In this document: positions 1 through 8,393 of the stretch, piece after piece
Layout: every line of letters begins with the position of its first letter
Position numbering within the stretch: the first letter of the stretch is position 1
NCBI RefSeq assembly: GCF_002257705.1
Contig: NZ_LSLK01000081.1
Span: 93,094 to 157,093 of the forward strand
Direction of reading: 5' to 3'
DNA length: 64,000 bases
Origin: Sporomusa silvacetica DSM 10669
Lineage (GTDB): Bacteria > Bacillota > Negativicutes > Sporomusales > Sporomusaceae
Made by a program: the position numbers and the translations under genes
The notes under the pieces: generated by a model
What the model was told of the DNA's origin: nothing
What the model saw: only the letters and a program-made list of their open reading frames with translations
Databases searched by the model: none

Positions 1-1135
1 GTAAGGTGTAAGCAAGCGGCCAAATTACAACCATAACTGCTGCATGCCACCATACATTTTTCGTGGTCATCGCAGTTGCCGCCTCAGATAACCCATAAAC
101 ATCCATTATGAAAGGCAGTAAAGCAAGTACTAATGCACAGCTTACTAAATGTGCCACATACACAATACCCACAACCTTTTTTGTGTAATATTTAGCCTGT
201 CCATAATCCCCTGCACCGACACATCTTGAAATAACTACAGTTAAACCAAGACCAATTGCCATACCTGGCAGCACTTGAAACATTACAATAGTACCTGACA
301 CCGCATTTGCCGCAATTGATGCCGTACCAAACATAGCAACAAGACTAAGCACAATAATTCTTCCCAGATAGAACAAACCATTTTCTAGTCCATATGGAAC
401 ACCTATGCTTAAAATTCTTTTGATCATCGGCCAGTTAAATTTGTGTTTTAAATTTTTCTTTATATATAAAGATCGATTTTTATTTAAAGCCAATGTGATA
501 ATAATAGCTGCAGCCGCGATACGTGATAGCAAGGTCGGTATAGCAACACCCTCTACGCCAAAGTGAAAGCCGTAAATAAGTATTGCATTTCCTACTGCGT
601 GTGCTATGTTCATATATAACATAACATTCATAGGCAGTTTTGAATTACCCATAGTACGAAATATTGCAGCTCCCGCATTATATAGTGCAAGGAACGGAAT
701 GGATACTGCTGTAATCATCAGGTAGGTATTCGCATCCCTGCGTACTTCATCTGTAATCTGCCCGAACAGGTCATTTAAAATAAGCGGTTTCCCTAAATAG
801 ACCATGACCATGATTATGACGGATATGGCACCGGAAAACCATACTAGTTGATTCGCTGCTTCTCTTGATTCTTCCATCTGCTTCCTGCCTATATACTGTC
901 CCGCAATGACTGCACCACCGGTAGACAAAGCAGCGAACAGACTAATGAACAATGCCATGACGAAATCGACCAAAGACACACCAGACATGGCTGATTCCCC
1001 GACATGTGCTACCATGATTGAGTCTATCAATCCTACCAGATATTCCAAAAACTGCTCTATAATAACTGGCAAAAACAATTTGAATAAATCCTGATTCGTA
1101 AATAGCTTTTTCGTTGCTACAGTTTTCTGCTCCAA
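1..1135 (-). CDS. MATE family multidrug/Na+ efflux transporter, C-terminus cut by window edge
   Basis: An open frame of 378 codons starts at TTG (1135) and runs off the left edge. The TTG is preceded by GGAGGAA at a good distance; the nearer upstream ATG gives only a ten-codon frame, so TTG was chosen. The protein starts LEQKTVATKKLFTNQDLFKL and continues into the MATE hallmark region (IDSIMVAHVGESAMSGVSLV), followed by many hydrophobic helices. MATE proteins are 12-helix Na+ or H+ antiporters of the inner membrane that export cationic or aromatic compounds; roughly the last 70 residues are missing here. It follows a decayed FMN-reductase start and a flavodoxin gene on the same strand, so it is probably the last gene of the operon driven from about 2050. 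Family assignment is firm; the substrate is unknown. Confidence 0.88.
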   Translation of the reverse strand, partial: MEQKTVATKKLFTNQDLFKLFLPVIIEQFLEYLVGLIDSIMVAHVGESAMSGVSLVDFVMALFISLFAALSTGGAVIAGQYIGRKQMEESREAANQLVWFSGAISVIIMVMVYLGKPLILNDLFGQITDEVRRDANTYLMITAVSIPFLALYNAGAAIFRTMGNSKLPMNVMLYMNIAHAVGNAILIYGFHFGVEGVAIPTLLSRIAAAAIIITLALNKNRSLYIKKNLKHKFNWPMIKRILSIGVPYGLENGLFYLGRIIVLSLVAMFGTASIAANAVSGTIVMFQVLPGMAIGLGLTVVISRCVGAGDYGQAKYYTKKVVGIVYVAHLVSCALVLALLPFIMDVYGLSEAATAMTTKNVWWHAAVMVVIWPLAYTL

Positions 1136-1169
1136 GCCTGTTCCTCCATTTTAAACGCTTTTACCCATT

Positions 1170-1274
1170 TCATATGCCTGTTTCTTTTACTCCAAGCATA
1201 AACTGATCGCATAAGAGGTCGGAATTTCCGCCTTTCCTCGGGCTAGCGAACAGCACTACTACTTTTTTGCTCAT
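1170..1274 (-). pseudogene. 5' remnant of an NADPH-dependent FMN reductase
   Basis: A 34-residue frame starts at ATG 1274 after AAGAGGATGATACAA and reads MSKKVVVLFASPRKGGNSDL, the first strand and phosphate loop of the flavodoxin-like NADPH:FMN reductase family. It stops at TGA (1170) just where the family would continue with G-H-E-V; a one-base shift gives GHMKWVKAF, so a frameshift is followed by a large deletion. The MATE gene begins about 35 bases further on. Intact relatives lie at 13591 and 27016. It is one of many truncated family members in this island and is probably not functional. Confidence 0.75.
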
Positions 1275-1324
1275 TTGTATCATCCTCTTTTCGTTAATTG
1301 TGTTTTGTCGTCAATATAACTATT

Positions 1325-1945
1325 TTATTCTATAATTTTACTTAGCCATTTAGCTATCTCGGGTTGCGCTGTTTTTACTTTATTGCCCTCAATTGCAAAA
1401 CCTTCGAGAACAGTTGATTGCGGGCTAAGTTTTGCAATATCCGTAAAGCTTTGCCCTTCACCGTATCCGCCGTGCGTGCAAAACGGCACAATGGTTTTCC
1501 CGGACAAATCATATTCCGACAAAAACGTTACAACCGGCTGAGGTATCGTCCCGCCCCAAATCGGCGAGCCAATGAAAATCACATCGTACGATTCGATATT
1601 TTTAATTTTGGTTTTCAGTGCGGGTTTATAATCTGATTCTCTTTCTTGCTTTGCTTGCATCACAAGTGCAACGTAATTGCTTGGGTACGGATCTACTGTC
1701 TGGATTTCAACAATATCGCCACCGACGCTTTCGCGAATTTGATTGGCAATTTCGCGTGTACTGCCAGAATGCGAAAAATAAACCACAAGAATTTTTCTTG
1801 CTGGTGAAAGCGATTTTATTTGCTCTTCATTTGCTTTTTCCATATTTGCCGGACTATCTTTTTTTGCTGAAAACAATTGTGTCTGCGCACCAAAGAATGC
1901 AAGGAGCACGATAATAACCAATAATATAAAGTATATTTTCTTCAT
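1325..1945 (-). CDS. Membrane-anchored flavodoxin-family protein
   Basis: The 206-residue protein has an N-terminal hydrophobic segment (about residues 4-21) with no lipobox cysteine, so it is probably a signal anchor. A flavodoxin fold follows: KILVVYFSHSGSTREIA (about 51-67) is the first strand with the FMN phosphate loop, and GSPIWGGTIPQPV (about 126-138) is the loop that contacts the flavin. ATG 1945 was chosen over TTG 1954 because AAGGG lies nine bases upstream. It belongs to the group often annotated Flavodoxin_4. The likely role is one-electron transfer or quinone reduction on the outer face of the inner membrane. A MerR-type promoter lies upstream (2022-2052); the FMN-reductase remnant and MATE gene follow. 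Paralogues: 7489, 15284, 21671, 29082 (broken), 30483. Confidence 0.88.
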   Translation of the reverse strand: MKKIYFILLVIIVLLAFFGAQTQLFSAKKDSPANMEKANEEQIKSLSPARKILVVYFSHSGSTREIANQIRESVGGDIVEIQTVDPYPSNYVALVMQAKQERESDYKPALKTKIKNIESYDVIFIGSPIWGGTIPQPVVTFLSEYDLSGKTIVPFCTHGGYGEGQSFTDIAKLSPQSTVLEGFAIEGNKVKTAQPEIAKWLSKIIE

Positions 1946-2021
1946 ATGCGCCAACCCTTAATTCCCTTTTCCCTTATTGCTTAACTCATCTTTCAATCGT
2001 CATATTTACCGCCTTAGCTCC

Positions 2022-2052
2022 AGCCCATCACTTGGAGCCAACTCTAAGTCAA
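2022..2052 (-). promoter_or_regulatory. MerR-type promoter (19-bp spacer) of the flavodoxin-MATE operon
   Basis: On the minus strand, -35 TTGACT is followed by a 19-base spacer containing the dyad GAGTTGGCTC and a weak -10 (TGGGCT). The overlong spacer with a central dyad is the known form of promoters activated by MerR-family proteins. Eight more promoters of this pattern occur in the window; this one has the poorest -10. Confidence 0.6.
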
Positions 2053-2076
2053 GCGTCTTTTGGGAATTGAGTAAAA

Positions 2077-2742
2077 TTACAGTCCGATATTATTAATATC
2101 TTCGGTCTCCAGCACCCGTTTGGCAACACCCTTTTTAGCTGCTCTAATCATTGCACGTCCCATTATCTCAGTTGTTGTAGCATACTTCGGAAAAAGCACT
2201 TTCAATAGAGGGTAAAAATTCCCAAGCATAGTATATAGCACTCTATACAACTTTGTCTTTGAAACAATCCCATGCTTTGGCTGAATAAATGCAGGTCGAA
2301 ACATATACGCTGACTTAAATGGCAAACCTAACAGCATGTTTTCTGTCTTACCTTTTATTCTCGCCCACATTGTACGTCCTTGCTCAGTGCTGTCGGTACC
2401 TGCTCCTGATACGTATATAAATGTCATATTAACGTTAAGTTTAACCAATGTCTGCGCCACCGCTTGCGTAATGGCATAAGTTACGCGATGATAGTCCTGC
2501 TCCGCCATACCTGCTGAACTTACGCCAAGGCAGTATAAGCATGCATCATACCCCGACAAATCACTTTCAATTGCAGATAAATCCTGAAAATCATTGTGCG
2601 TAAGCTCGCGCAGCTTCTCATGCTGGATTCCTGTTATGCTACGTCCAATTGCAAGAACCGTTTCTACTTCTTCGTCAAGCAGACATTCCCGCAAGACACC
2701 TTGTCCTATCATTCCAGTAGCTCCAAAAATAATAACTTTCAT
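2077..2742 (-). CDS. NAD(P)-binding atypical SDR / epimerase-like protein
   Basis: The 221-residue protein begins MKVIIFGATGMIGQGVLREC, a Rossmann GxxGxxG dinucleotide-binding motif at residues 7-13, and carries YVSGAGTD around residue 110. It lacks the classical YxxxK of SDRs, so it fits the atypical SDR (NmrA/HTATIP2-like) group of NAD(P)H-binding oxidoreductases or sensors. The ATG is preceded by GGGGGAGG. It has its own MerR-type promoter (2811-2841) and so probably belongs to the same stimulon as the flavodoxin gene downstream. The substrate cannot be predicted. Confidence 0.8.
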   Translation of the reverse strand: MKVIIFGATGMIGQGVLRECLLDEEVETVLAIGRSITGIQHEKLRELTHNDFQDLSAIESDLSGYDACLYCLGVSSAGMAEQDYHRVTYAITQAVAQTLVKLNVNMTFIYVSGAGTDSTEQGRTMWARIKGKTENMLLGLPFKSAYMFRPAFIQPKHGIVSKTKLYRVLYTMLGNFYPLLKVLFPKYATTTEIMGRAMIRAAKKGVAKRVLETEDINNIGL

Positions 2743-2810
2743 AGAACACCTCCCCCATTTTTTTCATGACTGATATACTAGCCAAAATGGTTTCTTGACT
2801 TGATGAATCC

Positions 2811-2841
2811 AGTCTACCACTTAGAGTTTAGTCCAAGTCAA
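2811..2841 (-). promoter_or_regulatory. MerR-type promoter of the atypical SDR gene
   Basis: Minus-strand TTGACT, 19-base spacer (TGGACTAAACTCTAAGTGG), then TAGACT. The spacer dyad and length match the other sites of this class (for example 5252-5282 and 43455-43485). Confidence 0.68.
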
Positions 2842-2889
2842 GTATTTAGGGAATATTTTTTACTTATTGTTCTGTTCAATCTATAAGAA

Positions 2890-2938
2890 AGAAAAAGGCC
2901 CTGATTTCCTTACTTTATACAGGAAATCAGAGGCTTTC
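2890..2938 (-). terminator. Rho-independent terminator of the frameshifted SDR gene
   Basis: The stem CTGATTTCCT / AGGAAATCAG has an 11-base loop and, on the minus strand, is followed by GGCCTTTTTC. It lies about 125 bases beyond the stop at 3063. Confidence 0.75.
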
Positions 2939-3062
2939 AAATTTAAATAATATCTGCGTTTTGACGCTAACCTCATTAAAATGAGAGATTATATATCTTT
3001 TTATGCAAATATTTTTTCCTAACTCGTCTAAGTTTTTTCATCTTCTCCAAAGCATCAGTCCA

Positions 3063-3892
3063 CTACTTTTTCTGCAAATAGGCAAGGTCACCATACCAAT
3101 ACGCTGCCGTCGTGCCGCCGTCAATCAGGAAATCACTGCCGCTGATAAATGCACCATCTTCCATCATCAGGAGATGCGCCAGATTGGCGACTTCATCCGG
3201 CGTACCTGCTCTTTTTGCCGGGCAAAGATCGAGCATTTTACGATAGCTTGCGCCACGCGGTCCGTTGAGTTCGTCATGGGCAAGTGGCGTGATGATGATG
3301 CCCGGGCTAATTGAGTTGATACGCGCACCGCGGTGCCCCCATTTCACTGCCTCAGACATAACACGCAGGACATTGCAACGTTTCGAAAGCTGATAGGCAT
3401 GAAGAGTGTCACGAACCTCGCCCGGCTGTAGCATGGGCAGGCTTAAAAGTTCCTCGGTCGGCGTCACAGCAAGCTGCTCACTCTGCTCAGGCGGCAACAC
3501 TCCAAGGCGATGACCGGACTGCGAAGAAATAACAATACCCGAACCGCCTTCAACAATGACCTTGCCAAATTCTTCAAGAATAACTGCCGTACCATAAAGA
3601 TCAACTTTCAAAATCGTCTCAATCGGTGCCTGCGACGGTGAAACGCCAGCACCAACGATGATGTTTTTTACCCGACCACTCTCTTCAGCCGTTTTGACGA
3701 GTTGCTGAATGGATTCACGTGAAGAAATGTCGACATGCGCCGCCGTTGAAGCAAATCCTGCATTATAAAGCGTCTCGGCAACTGACTTCGCATGGTCTCC
3801 GCTACCACTACATGCTTTCCCACACTTACACGGCGTGCAATAGCCAACCCGATAGAACCTGCCCCGATTAAAACAACAACATCTTTTTTCAT
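3063..3892 (-). pseudogene. SDR family oxidoreductase, broken by an internal frameshift
   Basis: Read from ATG 3892 (strong AGGGGGA site), the frame gives MKKDVVVLIGAGSIGLAIAR, the cofactor loop of a short-chain dehydrogenase, up to about KHVVVAE. Near position 3797 the SDR sequence moves to another frame, continuing DHAKSVAETLYNAGF and on to the catalytic YQLSK and the C-terminus (INSISPGIIITPLAHDELNG). About 276 codons are present in total, normal for the family. One small indel breaks it; a sequencing error cannot be excluded. It has its own LysR-box promoter (3989-4003) and terminator, so it was recently a working single-gene unit. Confidence 0.8.
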
Positions 3893-3939
3893 ATCTATAT
3901 TTCCCCCTGTTCAAGTATCAAATCTTACTTACAGATACA

Positions 3940-4004
3940 TTCTATTCCCTTTCCAGTCACAAACCAATTTGGATTTGCGCTGCTTTGCATAAGAAAAACT
4001 TATG
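3940..4004 (-). promoter_or_regulatory. LysR-type box and promoter of the SDR gene
   Basis: The box ATAAGAAAAACTTAT (3989-4003) has the T-N11-A form of LysR-family operators. On the minus strand, 43 bases after CTTATG comes a -10 TAGAAT, with TTGGTT 17 bases before it. The same box and spacing occur at 10003-10017 and 11798-11812. Confidence 0.7.
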
Positions 4005-4044
4005 TATTGTTATTTCTATATCCACCGAGGGAAGAAAAGCCAGC

Positions 4045-5082
4045 TTAGTCAATAGAAATCAATTCATATTTATCGTTGCCCATTTTCAGTTTGTGCATAG
4101 CATCCAGCTGATGCAGGCCATGACGTGATTCAATACGCTCCACGAGATCATGTCTCTCATTTTCCGGTTTTGCATAGACCATATCTACCGATGCCTGGTC
4201 AATTGCCAGGATGTCTGTCGATGCCAAAATGCCGATATCCGGAATCGTTGGCTCTGCCGCAGCCACACCGGCGCAGTCGCAGTCTACCGACATACGGCGC
4301 AGGACGTTGAGGAAAATGATATGTTTGCCGAAATAATCAATCGTTGCTTTACCGGAATCTGCCATGTTTTCCATGAACAAATCCTTCGTTGCCATTGAAT
4401 CGTGCCAATCCGAGCCTTGCGGCTCCGTTGACTTGTTAAATCCATGCACCATACGCTTGCCAATCTTTCCATCAGCACAACCAATAGCGATATTCTTGAG
4501 TGAGCCGCCAAAGCCGCCGGATGCATGACCCTTGAAATGTGTGAGTACAATCATCGAATCGTAGTTCACGATATGGCCGCCCATCGATACTTCATTAAGG
4601 TGAAGCGCATTGCGAACCGGCAGCATAACCGTGCCTTCCTCGTCCATGATATCCACCGGACAGAATGTCCATCCGTTGACTTCCAGCGTCTTGCGATGCT
4701 TCTCGGTAGTATTGCGATCACCTGTATACATTGTATTCGTTTCAACGATTGCACTATCAAAAACGTGCGCCTGAAAAGCCTTGACCATATCATGCGGCAA
4801 AATATTCGGACCATGCTGTTCACCGGTATGCAATTTGATTGCAACTTTGCCATAGATGCCCTCGTTGATTTTGTCGTACAACCGAATCAAATGCTTTGCA
4901 TCAATGTGTTTTGTAAAATAAACTTTCGCTGTAGAACCAGCCGTACTTCCACCGGTTACATCTGTACTGCCGACAACAGGTGCCTGCGCAAGCACTTTCT
5001 CCACTCCGCCAAAGCTAGACAGAGCTGCCCCAACCGCTGCGGTACCGGCCAATTTGACAAAATCACGTCTTGAAATCCCCAT
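4045..5082 (-). CDS. Tat-exported DUF362 domain protein
   Basis: The 345-residue protein opens with a twin-arginine signal (SRRDFVKLAG, residues 4-13) and a hydrophobic, Ala-rich stretch ending near AQA, so it is exported folded, presumably with a cofactor. The rest matches the DUF362 family: KVAIKLHTGEQHGPN, HFKGHASGGFGGSLKNIAIG, and the cysteine pair in VDCDCAGVAA. DUF362 proteins are putative iron-sulfur or redox proteins of unknown reaction. The start follows GTAGGAGGGGCATTTT. Its MerR-type promoter (5252-5282) is separated from the start by structured repeat A (5111-5240). Paralogues are at 36871 (frameshifted), 42440 and 27644 (3' remnant). Confidence 0.88.
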   Translation of the reverse strand: MGISRRDFVKLAGTAAVGAALSSFGGVEKVLAQAPVVGSTDVTGGSTAGSTAKVYFTKHIDAKHLIRLYDKINEGIYGKVAIKLHTGEQHGPNILPHDMVKAFQAHVFDSAIVETNTMYTGDRNTTEKHRKTLEVNGWTFCPVDIMDEEGTVMLPVRNALHLNEVSMGGHIVNYDSMIVLTHFKGHASGGFGGSLKNIAIGCADGKIGKRMVHGFNKSTEPQGSDWHDSMATKDLFMENMADSGKATIDYFGKHIIFLNVLRRMSVDCDCAGVAAAEPTIPDIGILASTDILAIDQASVDMVYAKPENERHDLVERIESRHGLHQLDAMHKLKMGNDKYELISID

Positions 5083-5110
5083 AAAATGCCCCTCCTACTC
5101 TTTCTGATAA

Positions 5111-5240
5111 TTTATCCGATGACTAACCCGCTCTAAGACTCCCGCTTCTACAAGCGGGAGTAAGGGCGGCTAAGTCCCTGGATAATTTCGACTAGAATTC
5201 AGGCGGCGTCAAAACGCCGTCTGAATTAAGTCTCCATTTA
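5111..5240. repeat. Structured intergenic repeat A, copy 1
   Basis: A 130-base element, from TTTATCCGATGACTAACCCG to GAATTAAGTCTCCATTTA, recurs at 12020-12163. It folds as nested stems: TTATCC with GGATAA, GACTAACCCGC with GGGCGGCTAAGTC, an inner hairpin CTCCCGCTT/AAGCGGGAG, and a terminal hairpin CAGGCGGCGT/ACGCCGTCTG. It lies between the promoter and start of the DUF362 gene. It resembles the structured right end or guide-RNA region of IS200/IS605-type elements without any transposase; that identity is an inference. Confidence 0.7.
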
Positions 5241-5251
5241 TATCCACGCTT

Positions 5252-5282
5252 ATTGTACAACCTAAAGTTAACTCCAAGTCAA
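5252..5282 (-). promoter_or_regulatory. MerR-type promoter of the DUF362 gene
   Basis: Minus-strand TTGACT, 19-base spacer holding GGAGTTAACTTT, then TACAAT. It is a near-ideal MerR-activated architecture. Confidence 0.75.
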
Positions 5283-5308
5283 GAACATTGTGTATTTCTT
5301 TTTGTCCA

Positions 5309-6190
5309 TTATTTTTTCACTTCGATGCGCACCGCTGGCGATTCGCCGAGTTTGCCAAATAACGATAAGTCTGAAGTAATCCGCCCCATGCGGATAAGCC
5401 CCGGCTGATATGAGTCTTCTTCCCTGCCGAAGAAAACTGCAAACGATGGTCCGCCTGGATGATATGTCACATCACCATTGAAAAAATCCGGTATCGAAGG
5501 ACCATTTTCTGAGAGCTTTGCAATATGACCATAGTATTCACGGTCATCGTAGCGCTTCATCGGCAGCGTAATCGGCAAACTTGCGATAAAATCTTTCGAT
5601 GTTTCATTGTCATCGAGCTCAGCCTCAATGACCGTATCCCCGGCAGTTAAAGTAATTTTCGTTTTTCCTGCGGCATTCTCTGCAAGTTTTTCCATTTTTA
5701 CGGTAAACTTATCACCCATTGCTTTGAGTTTATCCAGCCCGGATTCGATATGCCCGATAGGAACGAGATCTTTATTATAGCCATAGTCTTTGTAATAGAA
5801 TACCAGCGTATTCCACGGTACATATAGCGTGACATCGCCAACATCCGGATCAACGCCCATTGGAGCCCCGTCGATTACTATTTTATCCGGTAGGCGGCAA
5901 ATCTTTTCAATCGCATTGAAATCTTCAAACGTCTGTGTCATCGGCAGCTTTGCCATAAGGTCACGAGCTGCCGCATTATCTTCCAATACAACGACAGCCT
6001 CGCCGCCATCGAATGTCAACTTTATACGATGTTTGCCATCTGAAATAGTCTGTTTTGTTTCTGCTTCCATATTATTTTTTTCTTCGGCGGCATCCGAAGA
6101 ACCCGTCCCTCCTTGTGAACCAAATGAGCACCCTGCCATTGCCGCGATGATTGCCACCGCGAACGACATTATCGTAAAGAATTTTTTCAA
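5309..6190 (-). CDS. Lipoprotein with two cyclophilin-like domains
   Basis: The 293-residue protein starts at TTG 6190 after AAAGGAG and carries a lipoprotein signal with lipobox AMAGC (Cys about residue 21). Two homologous domains follow. Residues about 53-165 (KLTFDGGEAVVVLEDNAAARD... TLYVPWNTLVFYY) and about 175-290 (LTAGDTVIEAELDDNETSKDF... FAVFFGREED) each match the small cyclophilin-like fold found in bacterial lipoproteins and flavin-associated exported proteins. The catalytic residues of true peptidyl-prolyl isomerases are not evident, so a binding role is more likely. It is the last gene of the operon running down from 9867 (SDR, cupin, small protein, flavodoxin, alcohol dehydrogenase). 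Confidence 0.8.
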   Translation of the reverse strand: MKKFFTIMSFAVAIIAAMAGCSFGSQGGTGSSDAAEEKNNMEAETKQTISDGKHRIKLTFDGGEAVVVLEDNAAARDLMAKLPMTQTFEDFNAIEKICRLPDKIVIDGAPMGVDPDVGDVTLYVPWNTLVFYYKDYGYNKDLVPIGHIESGLDKLKAMGDKFTVKMEKLAENAAGKTKITLTAGDTVIEAELDDNETSKDFIASLPITLPMKRYDDREYYGHIAKLSENGPSIPDFFNGDVTYHPGGPSFAVFFGREEDSYQPGLIRMGRITSDLSLFGKLGESPAVRIEVKK

Positions 6191-6262
6191 TGAACTTCTC
6201 CTTTCATCTCCTTAGCACCAAATATTGTCCTATCTACTTTGCCTTACGCAAAATTCATCTGC

Positions 6263-7435
6263 TTATAAGCTCATCTTAAAAATGGCTTCAATATCTGACG
6301 GCGTCAGCTTTTTATACCCTGCCAATATTCCATTGGGGCAAGCCTTGTTTGCCATAGCGGCAAAATTCTTGTCATCAACACCCAGGTCAGACAATCTGCT
6401 CTTGAGACCGAGCGTATTGAACACGAAATCTTTAAATCTCGCAATAGCTTCTCTCGCCCCTTCGATATCAGAAAGTGACGCATCAACATTAAAGACATTC
6501 ACGTCAAATTTCTTGAACTGCGGTGCAGTCGTCTCATCCAGGATATATTCCATCCAATGCGGCGTGAGAATAGCTAGTCCGTGGCCATGCGTAATATCAT
6601 AAAACGCGGATACTTCATGCTCAATCATATGGCATGTCGGCGCCATAACCGTACCCGTTCCAAGGAAACCATTAAGAGCCCAGGAAGCTGCCCACATCAG
6701 ATTTGCCCTTGCCTCATAGTTACCAGGCTCCTTGATAGCAATTGGCGCATATTTTACTACAGTTTTAATGACTTCTTCCATAACACGGTCAATCATATCC
6801 ATCTTGCCTTCATCATCGGCAAAATAGAAACAGTCAAAAATATGAGAAAGGATGTCTACGCTGCCGCAAGCCGTCTGATAGGCACTGACAGAAAAAGTAT
6901 TGGTCGGATCAAGGAAAGAAACTTTCGGCTGAAGCAGCGGATCTACCAAGCCTAGTTTTTCATTGGTTTCTACATTGCTGATGACCCCACCACAGTCCAT
7001 TTCCGAACCAGTCGCCGCAATCGTCAATACAGTAAATAGCGGAAGTGCCTGAGTGACAGGTGCTTTCCCGGTAACAAGATCCCAGCAATCACCATCATAA
7101 TATCTTGTTGCGGCAATCGCCTTAGAGCAGTCAATTGTCGAGCCGCCACCAACAGCGAGAATGACATCAATCTTTTCCTTTTTGCAAATATCGGCGCCTT
7201 TGTTTACAGTCGTATGACGTGGATTCGGCTCAACGCCGGCTAGTTCAAATACAGTAAGTCCTTTTGACTTAAGTTCGTTCCTGACTTTCTCATAAAGCCC
7301 GATACGCTTGATTGAACCGCCTCCGTATACGAGCAATATACGCGAGCCGTATGGTTTGATTTCCTCACCTAAATGACCTAACTGGTTTTTGCCAAAATAA
7401 ATTTTTGTTGTGTTTTGAAAAACGAAATCCTTCAT
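6263..7435 (-). CDS. Iron-containing alcohol dehydrogenase (YqhD/butanol dehydrogenase type)
   Basis: The 390-residue protein begins MKDFVFQNTTKIYFGKNQLG, characteristic of the NADPH-dependent butanol dehydrogenase/YqhD branch. GGGSTIDCSKAIA is the nucleotide-binding loop, and metal ligands lie in CGSVDILSHIFD and in HMIEHEVSAFYDITHGHG. It would reduce short-chain aldehydes to alcohols in the cytoplasm. It lies between the flavodoxin and cyclophilin-like genes in the LysR-box operon. The second intact copy at 15934 belongs to a different branch; decayed copies are at 31271 and 38041. The ATG is preceded by AAAGGGAG. Confidence 0.93.
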   Translation of the reverse strand: MKDFVFQNTTKIYFGKNQLGHLGEEIKPYGSRILLVYGGGSIKRIGLYEKVRNELKSKGLTVFELAGVEPNPRHTTVNKGADICKKEKIDVILAVGGGSTIDCSKAIAATRYYDGDCWDLVTGKAPVTQALPLFTVLTIAATGSEMDCGGVISNVETNEKLGLVDPLLQPKVSFLDPTNTFSVSAYQTACGSVDILSHIFDCFYFADDEGKMDMIDRVMEEVIKTVVKYAPIAIKEPGNYEARANLMWAASWALNGFLGTGTVMAPTCHMIEHEVSAFYDITHGHGLAILTPHWMEYILDETTAPQFKKFDVNVFNVDASLSDIEGAREAIARFKDFVFNTLGLKSRLSDLGVDDKNFAAMANKACPNGILAGYKKLTPSDIEAIFKMSL

Positions 7436-7488
7436 TGTTACATTCTCCCTTTCTTTTTATACATGTAAATAATCAGTGAAGCATTATT

Positions 7489-8190
7489 TTATTTTTTCGC
7501 AGCAAATCCGAGCTTGGCAAGCCATTCCGTTACATTTGGTCTGACTTTATCCGGCTCATTCTGCGCCATTTTTCCTTCGATGCCCAAACCTTCCAAAACA
7601 TTTGCACCCTTGCAGGCTTTAGCAACATTTCGGTCTGTACCGGAAAGACCGCTGCCTGCGGCGGTGCTGAATGGAATGACCGTCTTGCCGGAAAAATCAT
7701 AGCTTTCGATGAACGTATAAACCGCCATCGGCATATCGCCCCACCAAATCGGATAGCCGAGGAAAATCACATCATAGTCCTGCATGTTTTCTACTTTAGT
7801 GGCAAGCTCAGGACGTGCTTCATCTGCAAGTTCCCGCTTTGCGATCTCTGTGCATTCCCGATAATTTGTCGGATATGGCTTCACCGTTTTGATTTTAAAC
7901 GTATCTGCGCCTGTCGCCTCCGCAATCATATCCGCAACGATATGCGTATTTCCTTTTGTAATATTGCCTACTTCATAGTTTTCACCCGTACGAGAAAAAT
8001 ACGCGACTAAAATCTTCTTGCCAGCAACTTTCTCAGCCGTTGCCGCACCATCCGTCTTTTCAGCCGATGAAGACAACCCCACTTTTTCCGCCGACAAACC
8101 CGAACTATTATTTTTTTCTGTCGCATTACCGCAGGCAGCGAATAAGACTGTCATCATAAGCGATATCACCAATATAAGTACCTTTTTCAT
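7489..8190 (-). CDS. Flavodoxin-family lipoprotein
   Basis: The 233-residue protein starts at ATG 8190 (GAGGGAG upstream) rather than the longer in-frame start, because a lipoprotein signal then begins at residue 1 with lipobox LFAAC (Cys 20). After a Ser/Ala/Glu-rich linker comes the flavodoxin domain: KKILVAYFSRTGENYEVG (phosphate loop), an insert KGNTHIVADMIAEATG, GYPIWWGDMPMAVYTF (flavin-contact loop) and STAAGSGLSGTD. It should be tethered on the outer face of the inner membrane with FMN. The stop of the small membrane protein gene lies 16 bases upstream, so the two are translated together. Confidence 0.9.
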   Translation of the reverse strand: MKKVLILVISLMMTVLFAACGNATEKNNSSGLSAEKVGLSSSAEKTDGAATAEKVAGKKILVAYFSRTGENYEVGNITKGNTHIVADMIAEATGADTFKIKTVKPYPTNYRECTEIAKRELADEARPELATKVENMQDYDVIFLGYPIWWGDMPMAVYTFIESYDFSGKTVIPFSTAAGSGLSGTDRNVAKACKGANVLEGLGIEGKMAQNEPDKVRPNVTEWLAKLGFAAKK

Positions 8191-8206
8191 TAAAATCATC
8201 TCCCTC

Positions 8207-8377
8207 TTAACGATTTGCTTCCATTTCAATACTCTGCTCTACAATTTCCTGTGACATCCTCGCATAGTCCTCTGGGGAAACGTAGTTGCTATTGGCTATG
8301 CATAACAAGCAGGACATCATATAGACCGCAGCCGCAAAAAACGTGAATACGCCTGTACCAACAATTTTCTTTTTCAT
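8207..8377 (-). CDS. Small single-span membrane protein, unrecognised
   Basis: A 56-codon frame starts at ATG 8377 behind an excellent AGGAGGAG site. It begins MKKKIVGTGVFTFFAAAVYM, has one hydrophobic segment (about residues 5-28, containing two Cys, MSCLLC) and a charged tail (PEDYARMSQEIVEQSIEMEANR). It ends 16 bases before the flavodoxin start, and its own start lies 16 bases after the cupin stop, so it is an integral part of the operon. I recognise no family. It could anchor or assist the exported flavodoxin and cupin, but that is a guess from position. Confidence 0.75.
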   Translation of the reverse strand: MKKKIVGTGVFTFFAAAVYMMSCLLCIANSNYVSPEDYARMSQEIVEQSIEMEANR

Positions 8378-8393
8378 CTCTGCTCCTCCTGCA

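Noticed and set aside
1418..1914. Plus-strand frames opposite the flavodoxin gene
   Set aside because: They are antisense shadows of a clearly conserved flavodoxin on the minus strand and lack ribosome-binding sites.
4524..5073. Plus-strand frame of 182 codons opposite DUF362
   Set aside because: It has no domain, no ribosome-binding site and basic/Cys-rich composition typical of antisense readings; the minus-strand DUF362 gene is well conserved.
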